64,000 bases of DNA from JANRLJ01 sp033762735. Lineage in GTDB: Bacteria; Chloroflexota; Anaerolineae; Aggregatilineales; Phototrophicaceae. The stretch spans positions 62,001-126,000 of the forward strand of contig JANRLJ010000040.1 in assembly GCA_033762735.1 (NCBI GenBank), in the 5' to 3' direction. Both the position numbers and the translations under genes were made by a program. Below the pieces are notes generated by a model. That model was not told the DNA's origin, searched no databases, and saw nothing but the letters and a program-made list of their open reading frames with translations. This document shows positions 49,877-60,904 of the stretch, piece after piece. Positions within the stretch are counted from its first letter, which is position 1. Each line of letters starts with the position of its first letter.

Positions 49877-51154
49877 ATGGAGTCCTCGCGCACCCTTTCC
49901 GGGCGCACTCGTTCGCTGACCATCAGCCTGCTGATTGCGGTTGTGTTCATCGGTGGGTTTTTTGCAGGCGTACAGTTTTCCGTCAGCCGCGCCCAGGGGA
50001 TTACCCTGCCCGAAGAAGCGCAGGCGGCGTTTGAACCGCTTTACCAGTCCTATAATCTGATCCAGAGCCAGTACATCGAAGACATTGACGACGCCACACT
50101 GGTCAACGGCGCGATCAACGGCATGGTGGAAGCGCTGGAAGATCAGTACAGCAGCTACGCCGACCCCGAAACGTTCGCCATCACCAGCAACGATCTTTCG
50201 GGCGAAATCGAAGGCATTGGCGTAGTCATCAGCCTGATCGAAGATACCGAAGAAGTTGAAATTGTGAACGTCCTCCCCGGCACACCTGCCGAAGAAGCAG
50301 GCTTGCAGGAAGGCGATATTTTCGTGGCCGTCAACGGCGAGGAAGTCGCCGAGCTGAACACGCTCGAACTGGCGATTCTGGTGCGTGGGCCGGTCGGCAC
50401 CACCGTTGACATTACCGTTCGTCGCGGCGAAGAACTGGTTGATTTCACCATCGAACGCGCCCGTATTCAGATCGTGGAAGTCACCTCTGAACTGCTTGAT
50501 GGCAGCATCGGCTACGTCAGCCTCGCCAACTTCAGCGTCAACGCCCGGCAGCAGATGTTCGACGCCATTCAGCAGTTGAAGGCCGACGGCATGACCGGGC
50601 TGATTATCGACCTGCGGGGCAACCCCGGCGGTCTGCTCACAGCAGCAACCGAAGTGACAGGGCTGCTGCTGGAAGATGGTGTGATCCTCAACGAAGAATT
50701 CGGCAGCGGCGAGACACGCATCTTCAAGATTGAAAATGGCGTGGTCAACCAGATTTTCGACGATGGTCGTGTGGAGCTGTACAGCGAGAACGCAGGCTAT
50801 GCGGACCCTGGTGTTCCAGTGGTGGTGCTGGTCGATGAACGCAGCGCCAGCGCTTCGGAACTGGTCGCGGGCGCATGGCAGGATCAGGGCGTGGCGACTA
50901 TTATGGGCGTAACGACCTTCGGCAAGGGCACAGTGCAGGTGCAGAACACGCTCGTCAACGGCGGTGGCCTGCGTTTGACGATTGCCCGCTGGCTGACGCC
51001 CAACGGTGACTGGATTACCGATATTGGGGTAACACCCGACATCGTGGTGGAAATGCCGGAAGTGGCCGAGGGCGAAACCCTGCCCGACGATGTTGATCCG
51101 CAGTTGGATGCCGCGCTCGAATTCCTGCAGGAAGGCGTCGCGGAAGGCCAGTAA
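49877..51154 (+). CDS. C-terminal processing protease (S41 family)
   Basis: A 425-residue exported or membrane-anchored protease. A hydrophobic segment at about residues 14-36 is an uncleaved or cleaved signal. A PDZ domain follows (GIGVVISLIEDTEEVEIVNVLPGTPAEEAGLQEGDIFVAVNGEEV). The S41 catalytic Ser and Lys are in DERSASASELVAGA and GVTTFGKGTVQ. It trims the tails of extracytoplasmic proteins. The stop is followed by a terminator, and secG follows. Confidence 0.92.
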   Translation: MESSRTLSGRTRSLTISLLIAVVFIGGFFAGVQFSVSRAQGITLPEEAQAAFEPLYQSYNLIQSQYIEDIDDATLVNGAINGMVEALEDQYSSYADPETFAITSNDLSGEIEGIGVVISLIEDTEEVEIVNVLPGTPAEEAGLQEGDIFVAVNGEEVAELNTLELAILVRGPVGTTVDITVRRGEELVDFTIERARIQIVEVTSELLDGSIGYVSLANFSVNARQQMFDAIQQLKADGMTGLIIDLRGNPGGLLTAATEVTGLLLEDGVILNEEFGSGETRIFKIENGVVNQIFDDGRVELYSENAGYADPGVPVVVLVDERSASASELVAGAWQDQGVATIMGVTTFGKGTVQVQNTLVNGGGLRLTIARWLTPNGDWITDIGVTPDIVVEMPEVAEGETLPDDVDPQLDAALEFLQEGVAEGQ

Positions 51155-51180
51155 TCCCGGCTTCACAGCTTTCGCTATAC

Positions 51181-51215
51181 AAACGTGCGCGGCCATGCTA
51201 TACTGCGCACGTTTT
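51181..51215 (+). terminator. Intrinsic terminator after the protease gene
   Basis: A 10-bp stem AAACGTGCGC / GCGCACGTTT with a 14-base loop and a short T run. It ends the protease transcript before secG. Confidence 0.6.
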
Positions 51216-51287
51216 CGCTTGCGCGACCATGCTTTTAGGAAAGGGACGTGCGGCAGTTGTTTGTAGATTTAAGATGGAGAATTCCAA

Positions 51288-51515
51288 ATGGGCGCAGCCT
51301 TCCAGATCGCGTCGATTATTATGTCCGTCCTGATGGTGATTCTGATTATGCTTCAGGTCAAGGGCGGCGCACTGAGCAGTATGTTGGGTGGCGACGCGGG
51401 CGGCGGCATTGCGCGCACTCGTCGTGGGCTGGAAAAAACTTTGTTCCAGTTCACCGTTGGCCTTTCCACCGCGTTCCTGCTGGTGTGCATTCTGGCGGTG
51501 GTGACGGCGGGCTAA
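51288..51515 (+). CDS. secG: Protein translocase subunit SecG
   Basis: SecG is the small third subunit of the SecYEG channel. The 75-residue protein has the standard two membrane helices (about 5-24 and 51-73) joined by the cytoplasmic GGALSSMLGGDAG-type loop. GGAG precedes the ATG. It lies 48 kb from secD/secF in this window and is monocistronic: a terminator follows at 51627. Confidence 0.93.
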   Translation: MGAAFQIASIIMSVLMVILIMLQVKGGALSSMLGGDAGGGIARTRRGLEKTLFQFTVGLSTAFLLVCILAVVTAG

Positions 51516-51626
51516 CTCTCGTCCGGGCGCAGTCACCGACATATTTTTAGCACTTTTTGTTACAAATTCACGTGGCCGAAGCGAACGCTGCCAAGCCACA
51601 CAGCAGGTCAATCAGGTCTTTTGGAG

Positions 51627-51650
51627 ACAGGTGCTTGCAACACCTGTTTT
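51627..51650 (+). terminator. Intrinsic terminator after secG
   Basis: A 7-bp stem ACAGGTG / CACCTGT with a seven-base loop and a T run. It lies in the gap between secG and the solute-binding protein gene. Confidence 0.75.
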
Positions 51651-51668
51651 GCGTTTAGGGGACAAGCA

Positions 51669-53492
51669 ATGTTACGAGGCTTTCGCTGGCAGTTCTTCGC
51701 CTTCATCGTAGCGGTCGTCGTGTTCATCGCCGCCCTGCTCAGCCGTCCGTCACCGCAGCCTGCTCCACCCGCTGCGACACCCCAACCGACTGAGGTTGTC
51801 CAGCAGGTTACGGACAACAGCGTCATCCCGACCAACGCGCCAGAACCAACCCCCGCCGACACCACAAACGCGAATCCACAGTCGCCCGCGCAGGCCGCCA
51901 CCGACAATATTCCCACCTATCGTGAAGCGCTGATCGGTAGTGTGCAACGCCTGAATCCGCTCCTGGCAGGGCTGAATCCTGTTGATCGCGACATCATCAG
52001 CCTGATCTTTGAAGGGCTGATGCGCAGCAACGAGTACGGCGAACCCCAGCCCGCCCTCGCCCGGTCGCAGCCCGTCATCTCTTCGGATGGACTGGAATAC
52101 GTGCTGGAACTGAGGAACGATGTATTGTGGCAGGATGGCACCCCTTTTACGGCGGATGACGTTGTCTTTACCGTGTCCATGCTGTCCGCAGCGGATTTCC
52201 CCGGCCCAGAAGAAGTGGGAAGGTTCTGGCGCACGGTCGAAGTGGAAAAAATCAGCGATACCCTGGTGCGCTTCCGCCTGGCGCAGCCCCTCGCCAGCTT
52301 TCCTGAAGCGCTCCAGGTCGGCATTCTGCCCTATCACGCACTGCAAGGCACGACCGCCGCACAACTGGCCTCTCATCCGTTTAACCTTACGCCCGTCGGT
52401 ACAGGCCCCTATCAGCTTGAGGCCATGCGCGGCGCGGGCGGGCAGATTCAGGAAATCAGCCTGCGGGTGGCGCCGGTTTATCGCCAGCGACCGGAAGGCC
52501 AGAGCGGGTACGCGGTCGAACGGGTGATGTTCCGGCTGTATCCCAACTTCGAGGCAGTGCAGCAGGCCTTGACGGCGAACGAGGTGGATGCGTATGCCGT
52601 GCGCGAACGCAGTGAACGCCTGCCGCTGCTGGCGCTGCCTGCGCGTTTTAACACCTTCACTAAAATTGAGCCGACCGTCGGCTTCCTGATCTTTAACTGG
52701 GCCAATGACACAGTAGCAGCCTTTCGCGATCTTCAGGTGCGGCAGGCGTTAGAGATCGGTTTACAGCGCGAGTCGATCATCGAGCGGCATCTGGCGAACC
52801 AGGCACTCCCCGCCAACAGTCCGCTGCTGGAAGGGTCGTGGGCGTTCAATCCGAACCTCACCTGGCCGCCCTATAATCCGGGCGAGGCACGCAATCTGCT
52901 GGGGCGCAGCGACCTGGAAGCGGTCGAGGTTACGCCCGAAGCCACGCCGGAATCGACGGCAGAAGCTACTGGCGCTTCGACGGGGACACCCGCCCTGCTG
53001 CGCTTCAGCATCCTCACGCCGGATGAGCCTTCACTGGTAAGCGTGGCGCAGGAAATCGCGTCACAATGGGCACAGCTAAGTGTTACGGTACAGGTCGATG
53101 CGGTTGACCTGAACACCTACCGAACACGGCTTGAAGCGGGGGACTTCCAGACCGCGCTGGTGGAGCTTTCCAAGCTGGGCAGTGCTGACCCGGATGTTTA
53201 TAACTTCTGGCATCAGGGGCAGTATCCCGACGGCGACAACTACGGCGGCGCGAATGATCGAACCGTCAGCGAACTGCTCGAACGCGGACGGCGTGAAATG
53301 AACGGCACCAGCCGCGTGACGATTTATCAGCAGTTCCAGCAGCAATTTGTCAACCGGGCGGTGGCGCTGCCGCTCTATTATCCGCTGTATACCTTCGTCG
53401 TCAGCCAGCGCATCAGCGGCGTTCAGCTTGGCTTTATTGCCTCGCCGCCGGATCGCTTCCGCACCATTCGGGACTGGGTCGTCAGCGGGTAG
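51669..53492 (+). CDS. Peptide-type ABC transporter substrate-binding protein (SBP family 5)
   Basis: A 607-residue exported protein with an N-terminal membrane anchor (about 8-26), an Ala/Pro/Thr linker, and the SBP_bac_5 domain: LNPLLAGLNPVDRDIISLIFEGLMR, LELRNDVLWQDGTPFTADDVVFT and WANDTVAAFRDLQVRQALEIGLQRESI are family signatures. Related proteins bind peptides, nickel or sugars. A linker of Thr, Ala and Glu in the middle (residues about 420-445) is unusual. No permease or ATPase genes lie nearby. ATG at 51669 with AGGGGA upstream, chosen since an upstream start lacks a signal. Confidence 0.87.
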   Translation: MLRGFRWQFFAFIVAVVVFIAALLSRPSPQPAPPAATPQPTEVVQQVTDNSVIPTNAPEPTPADTTNANPQSPAQAATDNIPTYREALIGSVQRLNPLLAGLNPVDRDIISLIFEGLMRSNEYGEPQPALARSQPVISSDGLEYVLELRNDVLWQDGTPFTADDVVFTVSMLSAADFPGPEEVGRFWRTVEVEKISDTLVRFRLAQPLASFPEALQVGILPYHALQGTTAAQLASHPFNLTPVGTGPYQLEAMRGAGGQIQEISLRVAPVYRQRPEGQSGYAVERVMFRLYPNFEAVQQALTANEVDAYAVRERSERLPLLALPARFNTFTKIEPTVGFLIFNWANDTVAAFRDLQVRQALEIGLQRESIIERHLANQALPANSPLLEGSWAFNPNLTWPPYNPGEARNLLGRSDLEAVEVTPEATPESTAEATGASTGTPALLRFSILTPDEPSLVSVAQEIASQWAQLSVTVQVDAVDLNTYRTRLEAGDFQTALVELSKLGSADPDVYNFWHQGQYPDGDNYGGANDRTVSELLERGRREMNGTSRVTIYQQFQQQFVNRAVALPLYYPLYTFVVSQRISGVQLGFIASPPDRFRTIRDWVVSG

Positions 53493-53498
53493 ACAGGC

Positions 53499-54314
53499 CT
53501 AGAGCGCCCCTTCCGCTTCCAGAATTTCGCGCAGCTTTTGCTTACGTGCGCTCCCGCTGAGCATTTCCAGCGTGCGAACGCCGAGCGGGTCGATCACCTC
53601 GCGCAGCAGCCGAACGTCTTCCGTTGACGGAGGCGGCGTTTCGTGGAGATCAGGCGCGATTTGCAGTGGAAAGCCGGTTTTGGCCTGCACCCACTCCAGT
53701 GTGACGCCGGGATGCAGGCTTATCAGCCGCATCTTCCCCTCGTGCCAGTCGAACTGCCCCAGATCAGAAATGAGGTAGCGCGGCCCGCCGCCCCGTTGAC
53801 GATGGGGCACATGGCCTAATCCACTGACGAAATCCACCTTCCCGACAAACGTCACCCTTGAGTGTCGCGGGACATAGAGGTAAACATTTTCCGAGGTGAC
53901 AGTCACATCAGGAATACCGCCTGAACCGGGCAGGCGCAGACGTGGACGTTGAATATCCTTCCCAAAGGCGATATTGTTAAAGTTGCCCGCCGCGTCCACC
54001 TGCGCCGGACGAAAGAACTCTTTGGGGTGATACCTGGGCAGTAAATCCGCTGTCGCCGCTGCGAAACCGACGTGCATCAGTCCCTTGCCCAGCCACATTT
54101 CCTCCACCCTCGCGACAGCCAGCGGTGCCCAGTCCTGGGTGATGCTCTGGCCGATGGCCGAGGCAAAACGGACGTTGGGCGCATGGGTGCATTTGGCGAG
54201 GATAAAGCCTGCTATCACCAGCGGCGTGTTGATGCCCTGCGCCAGCACCTCGCCATCCACGACCTGCCGCGCGATGCAGACCGAGATCAGCTCGTCAATC
54301 GTCCAGTCGCTCAT
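53499..54314 (-). CDS. CoA-transferase, subunit B (IpdB/GctB-like)
   Basis: A 271-residue subunit of a class-I CoA transferase: residues GKGLMHVGFAAATADLLPRYHP and the C-terminal HPGVTLEWVQAKTGFPLQIAP match the beta-subunit type that pairs with the protein at 35037. It lies 18 kb from its likely partner. ATG at 54314, with only a weak AAAG upstream. It faces the solute-binding protein gene. Confidence 0.8.
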   Translation of the reverse strand: MSDWTIDELISVCIARQVVDGEVLAQGINTPLVIAGFILAKCTHAPNVRFASAIGQSITQDWAPLAVARVEEMWLGKGLMHVGFAAATADLLPRYHPKEFFRPAQVDAAGNFNNIAFGKDIQRPRLRLPGSGGIPDVTVTSENVYLYVPRHSRVTFVGKVDFVSGLGHVPHRQRGGGPRYLISDLGQFDWHEGKMRLISLHPGVTLEWVQAKTGFPLQIAPDLHETPPPSTEDVRLLREVIDPLGVRTLEMLSGSARKQKLREILEAEGAL

Positions 54315-54482
54315 GTGGTTCTTTCGACTTCTGGGGTGCAATCAACATGGAGCGACCCCGCAGCATGATAATCCTAGTTCGTGAGGCATCATAAGGGGTC
54401 AAAGACTGGCCTGCAATCCTTTTTTATGCGATACAGGCTTTTGTGTTAGAATAAAGTCCGTATCAGGTTAAATAGTACAAAT

Positions 54483-54510
54483 TTGTGCCAATAGGCAATC
54501 GTGCTACAAT
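54483..54510 (+). promoter_or_regulatory. Putative promoter for the cyclic-nucleotide-binding protein gene
   Basis: TTGTGC (54483-54488), a 16-base spacer and TACAAT (54505-54510). The rest of the upstream gap (54315-54571) holds no gene. Confidence 0.45.
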
Positions 54511-54571
54511 GCGTTGACATCCACCCACCCATCATTGGCCGTAACAGAGCCGTAATCTACAGGAGTAATCA

Positions 54572-55057
54572 ATGTCTGTCGTTAACGTCCTTAAGCAAGC
54601 AGACATTTTCGATGAATTGACCAACACGCAGCTTGAACTGATCGGTTCGATCTGCATGGAACGCCACTATCAGGCGGGCGACGTCATTTTTGAAGAAAAC
54701 ACCCCCGGCGATGAGCTTTATGTAATCGCGGGTGGCGAGGTCGAAATACAGGTCGATCCATCCCTTATCGGCAAGGACAGCACGGGCGGCGCGTATACCA
54801 TCGCCACCATGCGGCGCGGGCAGTCCTTTGGCGAGGTCGCGCTGGTCGATGAAGGGCTGCGCTCTGCGGGGGCACGCTGTTCCCAGCAGGACACGCACCT
54901 GGTCGTCATCCCGCGCGATAAGCTGATGCTGCTGTGCGATACCTACCCGCAGCTTGGCTACCGCCTGATGCGCAACCTGGCCGCTGATCTGGCGATGAAG
55001 ATCCGCCACACCGATCTGCAGGTGCGCGAACAGCTTACCTGGACGCACAAGAACTAA
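54572..55057 (+). CDS. Cyclic-nucleotide-binding domain protein without output domain
   Basis: A 161-residue protein that is a single Crp-like effector domain: MERHYQAGDVIFEENTPGDELYVIAGGEVEI, then the phosphate-binding-cassette-like RGQSFGEVALVDEGLRSAGARC (FGE...R-A pattern). The helix after it (RLMRNLAADLAMKIRHTDLQ) matches the dimer helix. The DNA-binding helix-turn-helix of Crp/Fnr is absent, so it may sense a nucleotide or only act by protein contact. AGGAG lies before the ATG. Confidence 0.88.
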   Translation: MSVVNVLKQADIFDELTNTQLELIGSICMERHYQAGDVIFEENTPGDELYVIAGGEVEIQVDPSLIGKDSTGGAYTIATMRRGQSFGEVALVDEGLRSAGARCSQQDTHLVVIPRDKLMLLCDTYPQLGYRLMRNLAADLAMKIRHTDLQVREQLTWTHKN

Positions 55058-55086
55058 CCACAATCCTGATCGTCTGCTGGCTTCTG

Positions 55087-55123
55087 AAAAGCACAACCAA
55101 CAGCGTGTTCGTTGTGCCTTTTT
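55087..55123 (+). terminator. Intrinsic terminator
   Basis: GCACAAC (55091-55097) and GTTGTGC (55111-55117) pair, with an A-rich left and T-rich right flank. It ends the cyclic-nucleotide-binding protein transcript. Confidence 0.75.
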
Positions 55124-55218
55124 ATTTCCCCCAATTCCACATTCCTTTTTTGTCGTTTCTTATCAATAATCATGGGCTGTGTTTCACTCGTTCGCTCCAA
55201 TTGAAGGAGTAAGCGCGA

Positions 55219-56595
55219 ATGCGTTTTCTGGCAATTCTGCTTGCCGCGATGTCCTTTGCCCCGGCATCGTTCGTTTTCGCACAGCAAAATCCTATAAACA
55301 ACGACGCTCATGTGCGTTTCGCTCACTTTTCGCCGGATGCTGGCCCGGTCGATTTCTATCTGAATGGTGCACCGTCGCTGACGGTCAACACCCAGTTTGC
55401 TGCCATTGGCGCGTGGCAGACTGTCACCCCCGGAACCTATTCGGTTGCGGTTGTCGCCACTGGAAACGCACCCGACACACCCCTGCTGCAAGTCACGGGT
55501 CTGGTGGTTGAAGCAGGCGCATGGCTTACCCTGCCCCTGATCGGCAGCCGTCAGCGCGAGACCCTGCAACTGCAAACGCTGGTGGAGGACTACAGCGAGC
55601 TGCCGATTGGCGAAGCACGTTTCAGCCTGTTTCACGCCATCGAAGGTGGGCCGGCGGTGGATGTGATCGTCAACGGTGATGCCCTGTTTCAGCTTGTGAA
55701 TTATCCCGGCAGCGCATCCTCGGCGGATGAAACACCCAACGACGGCTTCGTCAGTTCCCGGCTGGTCGGCAGCAATTACAATCTGCAAATCACGATCAAC
55801 GATTCGCCAGAAACGGTGCTGATTGATCTCGATGAGGTGCGCATTACGCCTAACACAGATTATTTCTTTGCGCTCATCGGCACCACCGAGAGTATTCAGG
55901 TCGTTTCTGCGACGACCGATCTGGCACAACCAGCCACTGTGACCCCATCTCCTTCCGCCAGCAGTTCAAATGATGACGGCGCCCATCTGCGGGTGGCACA
56001 TTTTTCTTCCGGTACGCCTGAAATCGATGTGTATATCAATGGCGAACTGAGCGAATTCGGTTCGTTGGGCTTTAGCGAAATCACCTCGTTCATCGACCTG
56101 GAACCCGGCACCTACAGCCTTGCGATTGCGCCAGCGGGCAGAACGTTTGCCGAAGCCGTGATCGGCCCTATTGAGCTGACACTGGAGGCGGGCGACTGGT
56201 TTACGGGTGCGCTGATTGGCACCCTGACCAATAACACCCTCAGCCTGCACCTGCTGGAAGAGGATTTCAGCCCACTGGCGGAAACGGATACACGGCTGAG
56301 CGTCTTTCATGGCTTCCCGACCATTGATGCCATTGATGTGCGTCTGAGCGATGGTACGCTGCTGCTGCAACTGCTGGCCTACCCCGGTGCGCAGGGCAAC
56401 AATGATGGGCTGAGTTCAATTGATCTGCCGCTGGGCACGTATGACATTCAGATTGTTGAAGCCAGTAATCCCGAAGAAGTGCTGATCGAACTGCGAGGGA
56501 CGCGGCTGCTGGCAGGCAGGCATTACTTCCTGGCGGTCATCCGGGCAGAGCCGCCTTATGTTTTCACCTTCACGGAGATTCCGCTGCCGGAATAA
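55219..56595 (+). CDS. Secreted DUF4397 repeat protein
   Basis: A 458-residue exported protein with a signal peptide (cleavage near VFAQQ). At least two DUF4397 domains occur: HVRFAHFSPDAGPVDFYLNGA (from about residue 32) and HLRVAHFSSGTPEIDVYINGE (from about 255). Each contains an APGTYSV/PGTYSL-like strand and a following LTLEAGDWFT/VVEAGAWLT motif. The family is common in cell-surface proteins of bacteria and is of unknown function. A Ser/Pro linker separates the halves. AAGGAG lies before the ATG. Confidence 0.87.
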   Translation: MRFLAILLAAMSFAPASFVFAQQNPINNDAHVRFAHFSPDAGPVDFYLNGAPSLTVNTQFAAIGAWQTVTPGTYSVAVVATGNAPDTPLLQVTGLVVEAGAWLTLPLIGSRQRETLQLQTLVEDYSELPIGEARFSLFHAIEGGPAVDVIVNGDALFQLVNYPGSASSADETPNDGFVSSRLVGSNYNLQITINDSPETVLIDLDEVRITPNTDYFFALIGTTESIQVVSATTDLAQPATVTPSPSASSSNDDGAHLRVAHFSSGTPEIDVYINGELSEFGSLGFSEITSFIDLEPGTYSLAIAPAGRTFAEAVIGPIELTLEAGDWFTGALIGTLTNNTLSLHLLEEDFSPLAETDTRLSVFHGFPTIDAIDVRLSDGTLLLQLLAYPGAQGNNDGLSSIDLPLGTYDIQIVEASNPEEVLIELRGTRLLAGRHYFLAVIRAEPPYVFTFTEIPLPE

Positions 56596-56667
56596 AAACA
56601 GGAGGGGATATGTATCGCGATATGTATCGCGCCCTCTTTGCCTTATTTCCTTCCAGAATACAAGTAC

Positions 56668-56687
56668 GGGCGAGGCATGCCTCGCCC
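56668..56687. repeat. Intergenic palindrome, GGGCGA family, copy 3
   Basis: GGGCGAGGCATGCCTCGCCC is a perfect 20-base palindrome, followed by CTAC like the other copies. It lies between the DUF4397 gene and the convergent tyrS. Confidence 0.7.
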
Positions 56688-56700
56688 CTACAACATCATA

Positions 56701-57939
56701 CTATGCGTTGCTGCTGACGAGGCGCACGAACTTGCGCTTGCCCACTTGCAGCACGGCGGGCAGCATCTCCGGTGTGATGACCGCCGCCGAGTCGGTAATC
56801 GGCTGTTCGTTGAGCCGAATGCCGTTCTGCTGCATCAGCCGCTTGGCTTCTCCCCCGCTTTCGACCATCTTCAGACGGCGCAGCAGATCAACGACGCGCT
56901 CTTCCTGCGTAAGCGATTCTACGGGCATGTCGCTCGGCAGATTGCCACTGCGGTAGACCTCATCCCAGTGTTTTTGCGCCGCCTGTGCCGCTTCAGGGCT
57001 GTGGAAGATGGAGACGATCTCCCGCGCCAGTGCCATCTTGATCTCATTGGGATGCAGCACGCCCGACGCAAGTCCGGCTTCCAAATCCTGCAACTGCACC
57101 GCTGACCAGCCCAGAATCAGCTTGTGATAGATGGGCATGGCCTTATCCGGCACGCTCATCACCTTACCGAACATATCATTGGGTTCGGCCAGCAGCGGGA
57201 TATGATTGCCCAGGCTTTTGCTCATCTTGATTTCGCCATCCGTGCCGGGCAGCGACTCGCCCATGATGATGGCGATCTGCGGCTTCTGCCCCAACCCCTG
57301 CTGGAGCTTGCGCCCGGCAACCAGAATGTTGAACAACTGATCCTGCCCGCCCACCTGCACGTCGGCTTCCTGCGCGACGGCATCATAGGCCTGCATCAGC
57401 GCGTAGAAGAACTCATGCAGGTAAATGGCCTGTCCGCCGTCGATGCGCTTGGCGAAGTTCTCCCGCACAAGGAACTGCTGCACGGTGAAATTGCTGGCGA
57501 GGCGGATAATGTCGGCGAAATCGAGCGTGGAGAGCCACTCATCGTTGCGGCGCACGCGCGTCAGGTTCGGGTCAAGAATCTTAAAGGCCTGCTCCGCATA
57601 AGTTCGGGCGTTCTCCTCGACCTGTTCCCGTGTGAGTTGGTCGCGCGCCTTGTCCTTGTCGGAAGGATCCCCGATCAGGCTGGTGAACGTACCGACCAGA
57701 AACGTGACATCATGCCCCAACTCCTGGAACTGGCGCAGCTTGCGCATCGTGATGGTGTGGCCGAGGTGCAAATCCGAGGTGCGCGGGTCATAGCCGCAGT
57801 AGACGCGCAGAGGCCGCCCCTGCTTTTCGGCCTCGATCAGCCGTTCGCGCAGTTCCTTGCGCATGTTCTCTTTGGTTTCCGGGTCGCCATATTCCGCGCC
57901 GGACATCAGAATTTCGACTTGTTCGTCAAGGGTTGCCAT
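56701..57939 (-). CDS. tyrS: Tyrosine--tRNA ligase
   Basis: TyrRS charges tRNA-Tyr. The 412-residue protein has HLGHTITM as the HIGH motif, KMSKS (GEIKMSKSLGN), and the Rossmann-fold segments YCGYDPRTSDLHLGH and VGGQDQLFNI. A C-terminal S4-like RNA-binding domain (residues about 350-410) is present. The KMSKS form is that of the TyrZ subtype rather than the KFGKT form of E. coli TyrS. Lone gene on this strand. Confidence 0.95.
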   Translation of the reverse strand: MATLDEQVEILMSGAEYGDPETKENMRKELRERLIEAEKQGRPLRVYCGYDPRTSDLHLGHTITMRKLRQFQELGHDVTFLVGTFTSLIGDPSDKDKARDQLTREQVEENARTYAEQAFKILDPNLTRVRRNDEWLSTLDFADIIRLASNFTVQQFLVRENFAKRIDGGQAIYLHEFFYALMQAYDAVAQEADVQVGGQDQLFNILVAGRKLQQGLGQKPQIAIIMGESLPGTDGEIKMSKSLGNHIPLLAEPNDMFGKVMSVPDKAMPIYHKLILGWSAVQLQDLEAGLASGVLHPNEIKMALAREIVSIFHSPEAAQAAQKHWDEVYRSGNLPSDMPVESLTQEERVVDLLRRLKMVESGGEAKRLMQQNGIRLNEQPITDSAAVITPEMLPAVLQVGKRKFVRLVSSNA

Positions 57940-58036
57940 AGACTTTTTCCATGAGGGCTAGGCTGTCTAAACAGGGCTTAACTATAACATATGGATGGTG
58001 TGTCGAGCAGGACAACTCAGGATCGCTTGAACCTTA

Positions 58037-58065
58037 TTGACCCTTTAAAGCCCTTTTGATACAAT
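58037..58065 (+). promoter_or_regulatory. Promoter P1 for alaS
   Basis: TTGACC (58037-58042), a 17-base spacer and TACAAT (58060-58065), identical in both hexamers and spacing to the promoter at 26730. A second one follows at 58104. Confidence 0.6.
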
Positions 58066-58103
58066 TATGGAGCGATTTCTGTTCCTGTCAACACGACCGC
58101 AAC

Positions 58104-58132
58104 TTGTTCACCCTGTTGGGGCGGAATATAAT
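58104..58132 (+). promoter_or_regulatory. Promoter P2 for alaS
   Basis: TTGTTC (58104-58109), a 17-base spacer and TATAAT (58127-58132), 43 bases before the start codon. No T-box sequence is seen in the leader. Confidence 0.55.
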
Positions 58133-58174
58133 TCGCGCCATGTCTGACCTAATTGATCGAGGACTCGTAAACCC

Positions 58175-60886
<2,712 letters not shown>

Positions 60887-60904
60887 TTGATCCGGAGAGC
60901 GCCC

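Noticed and set aside
57940..58174. A T-box in the alaS leader
   Set aside because: No T-box consensus or specifier loop is seen; two plain promoters account for the region.
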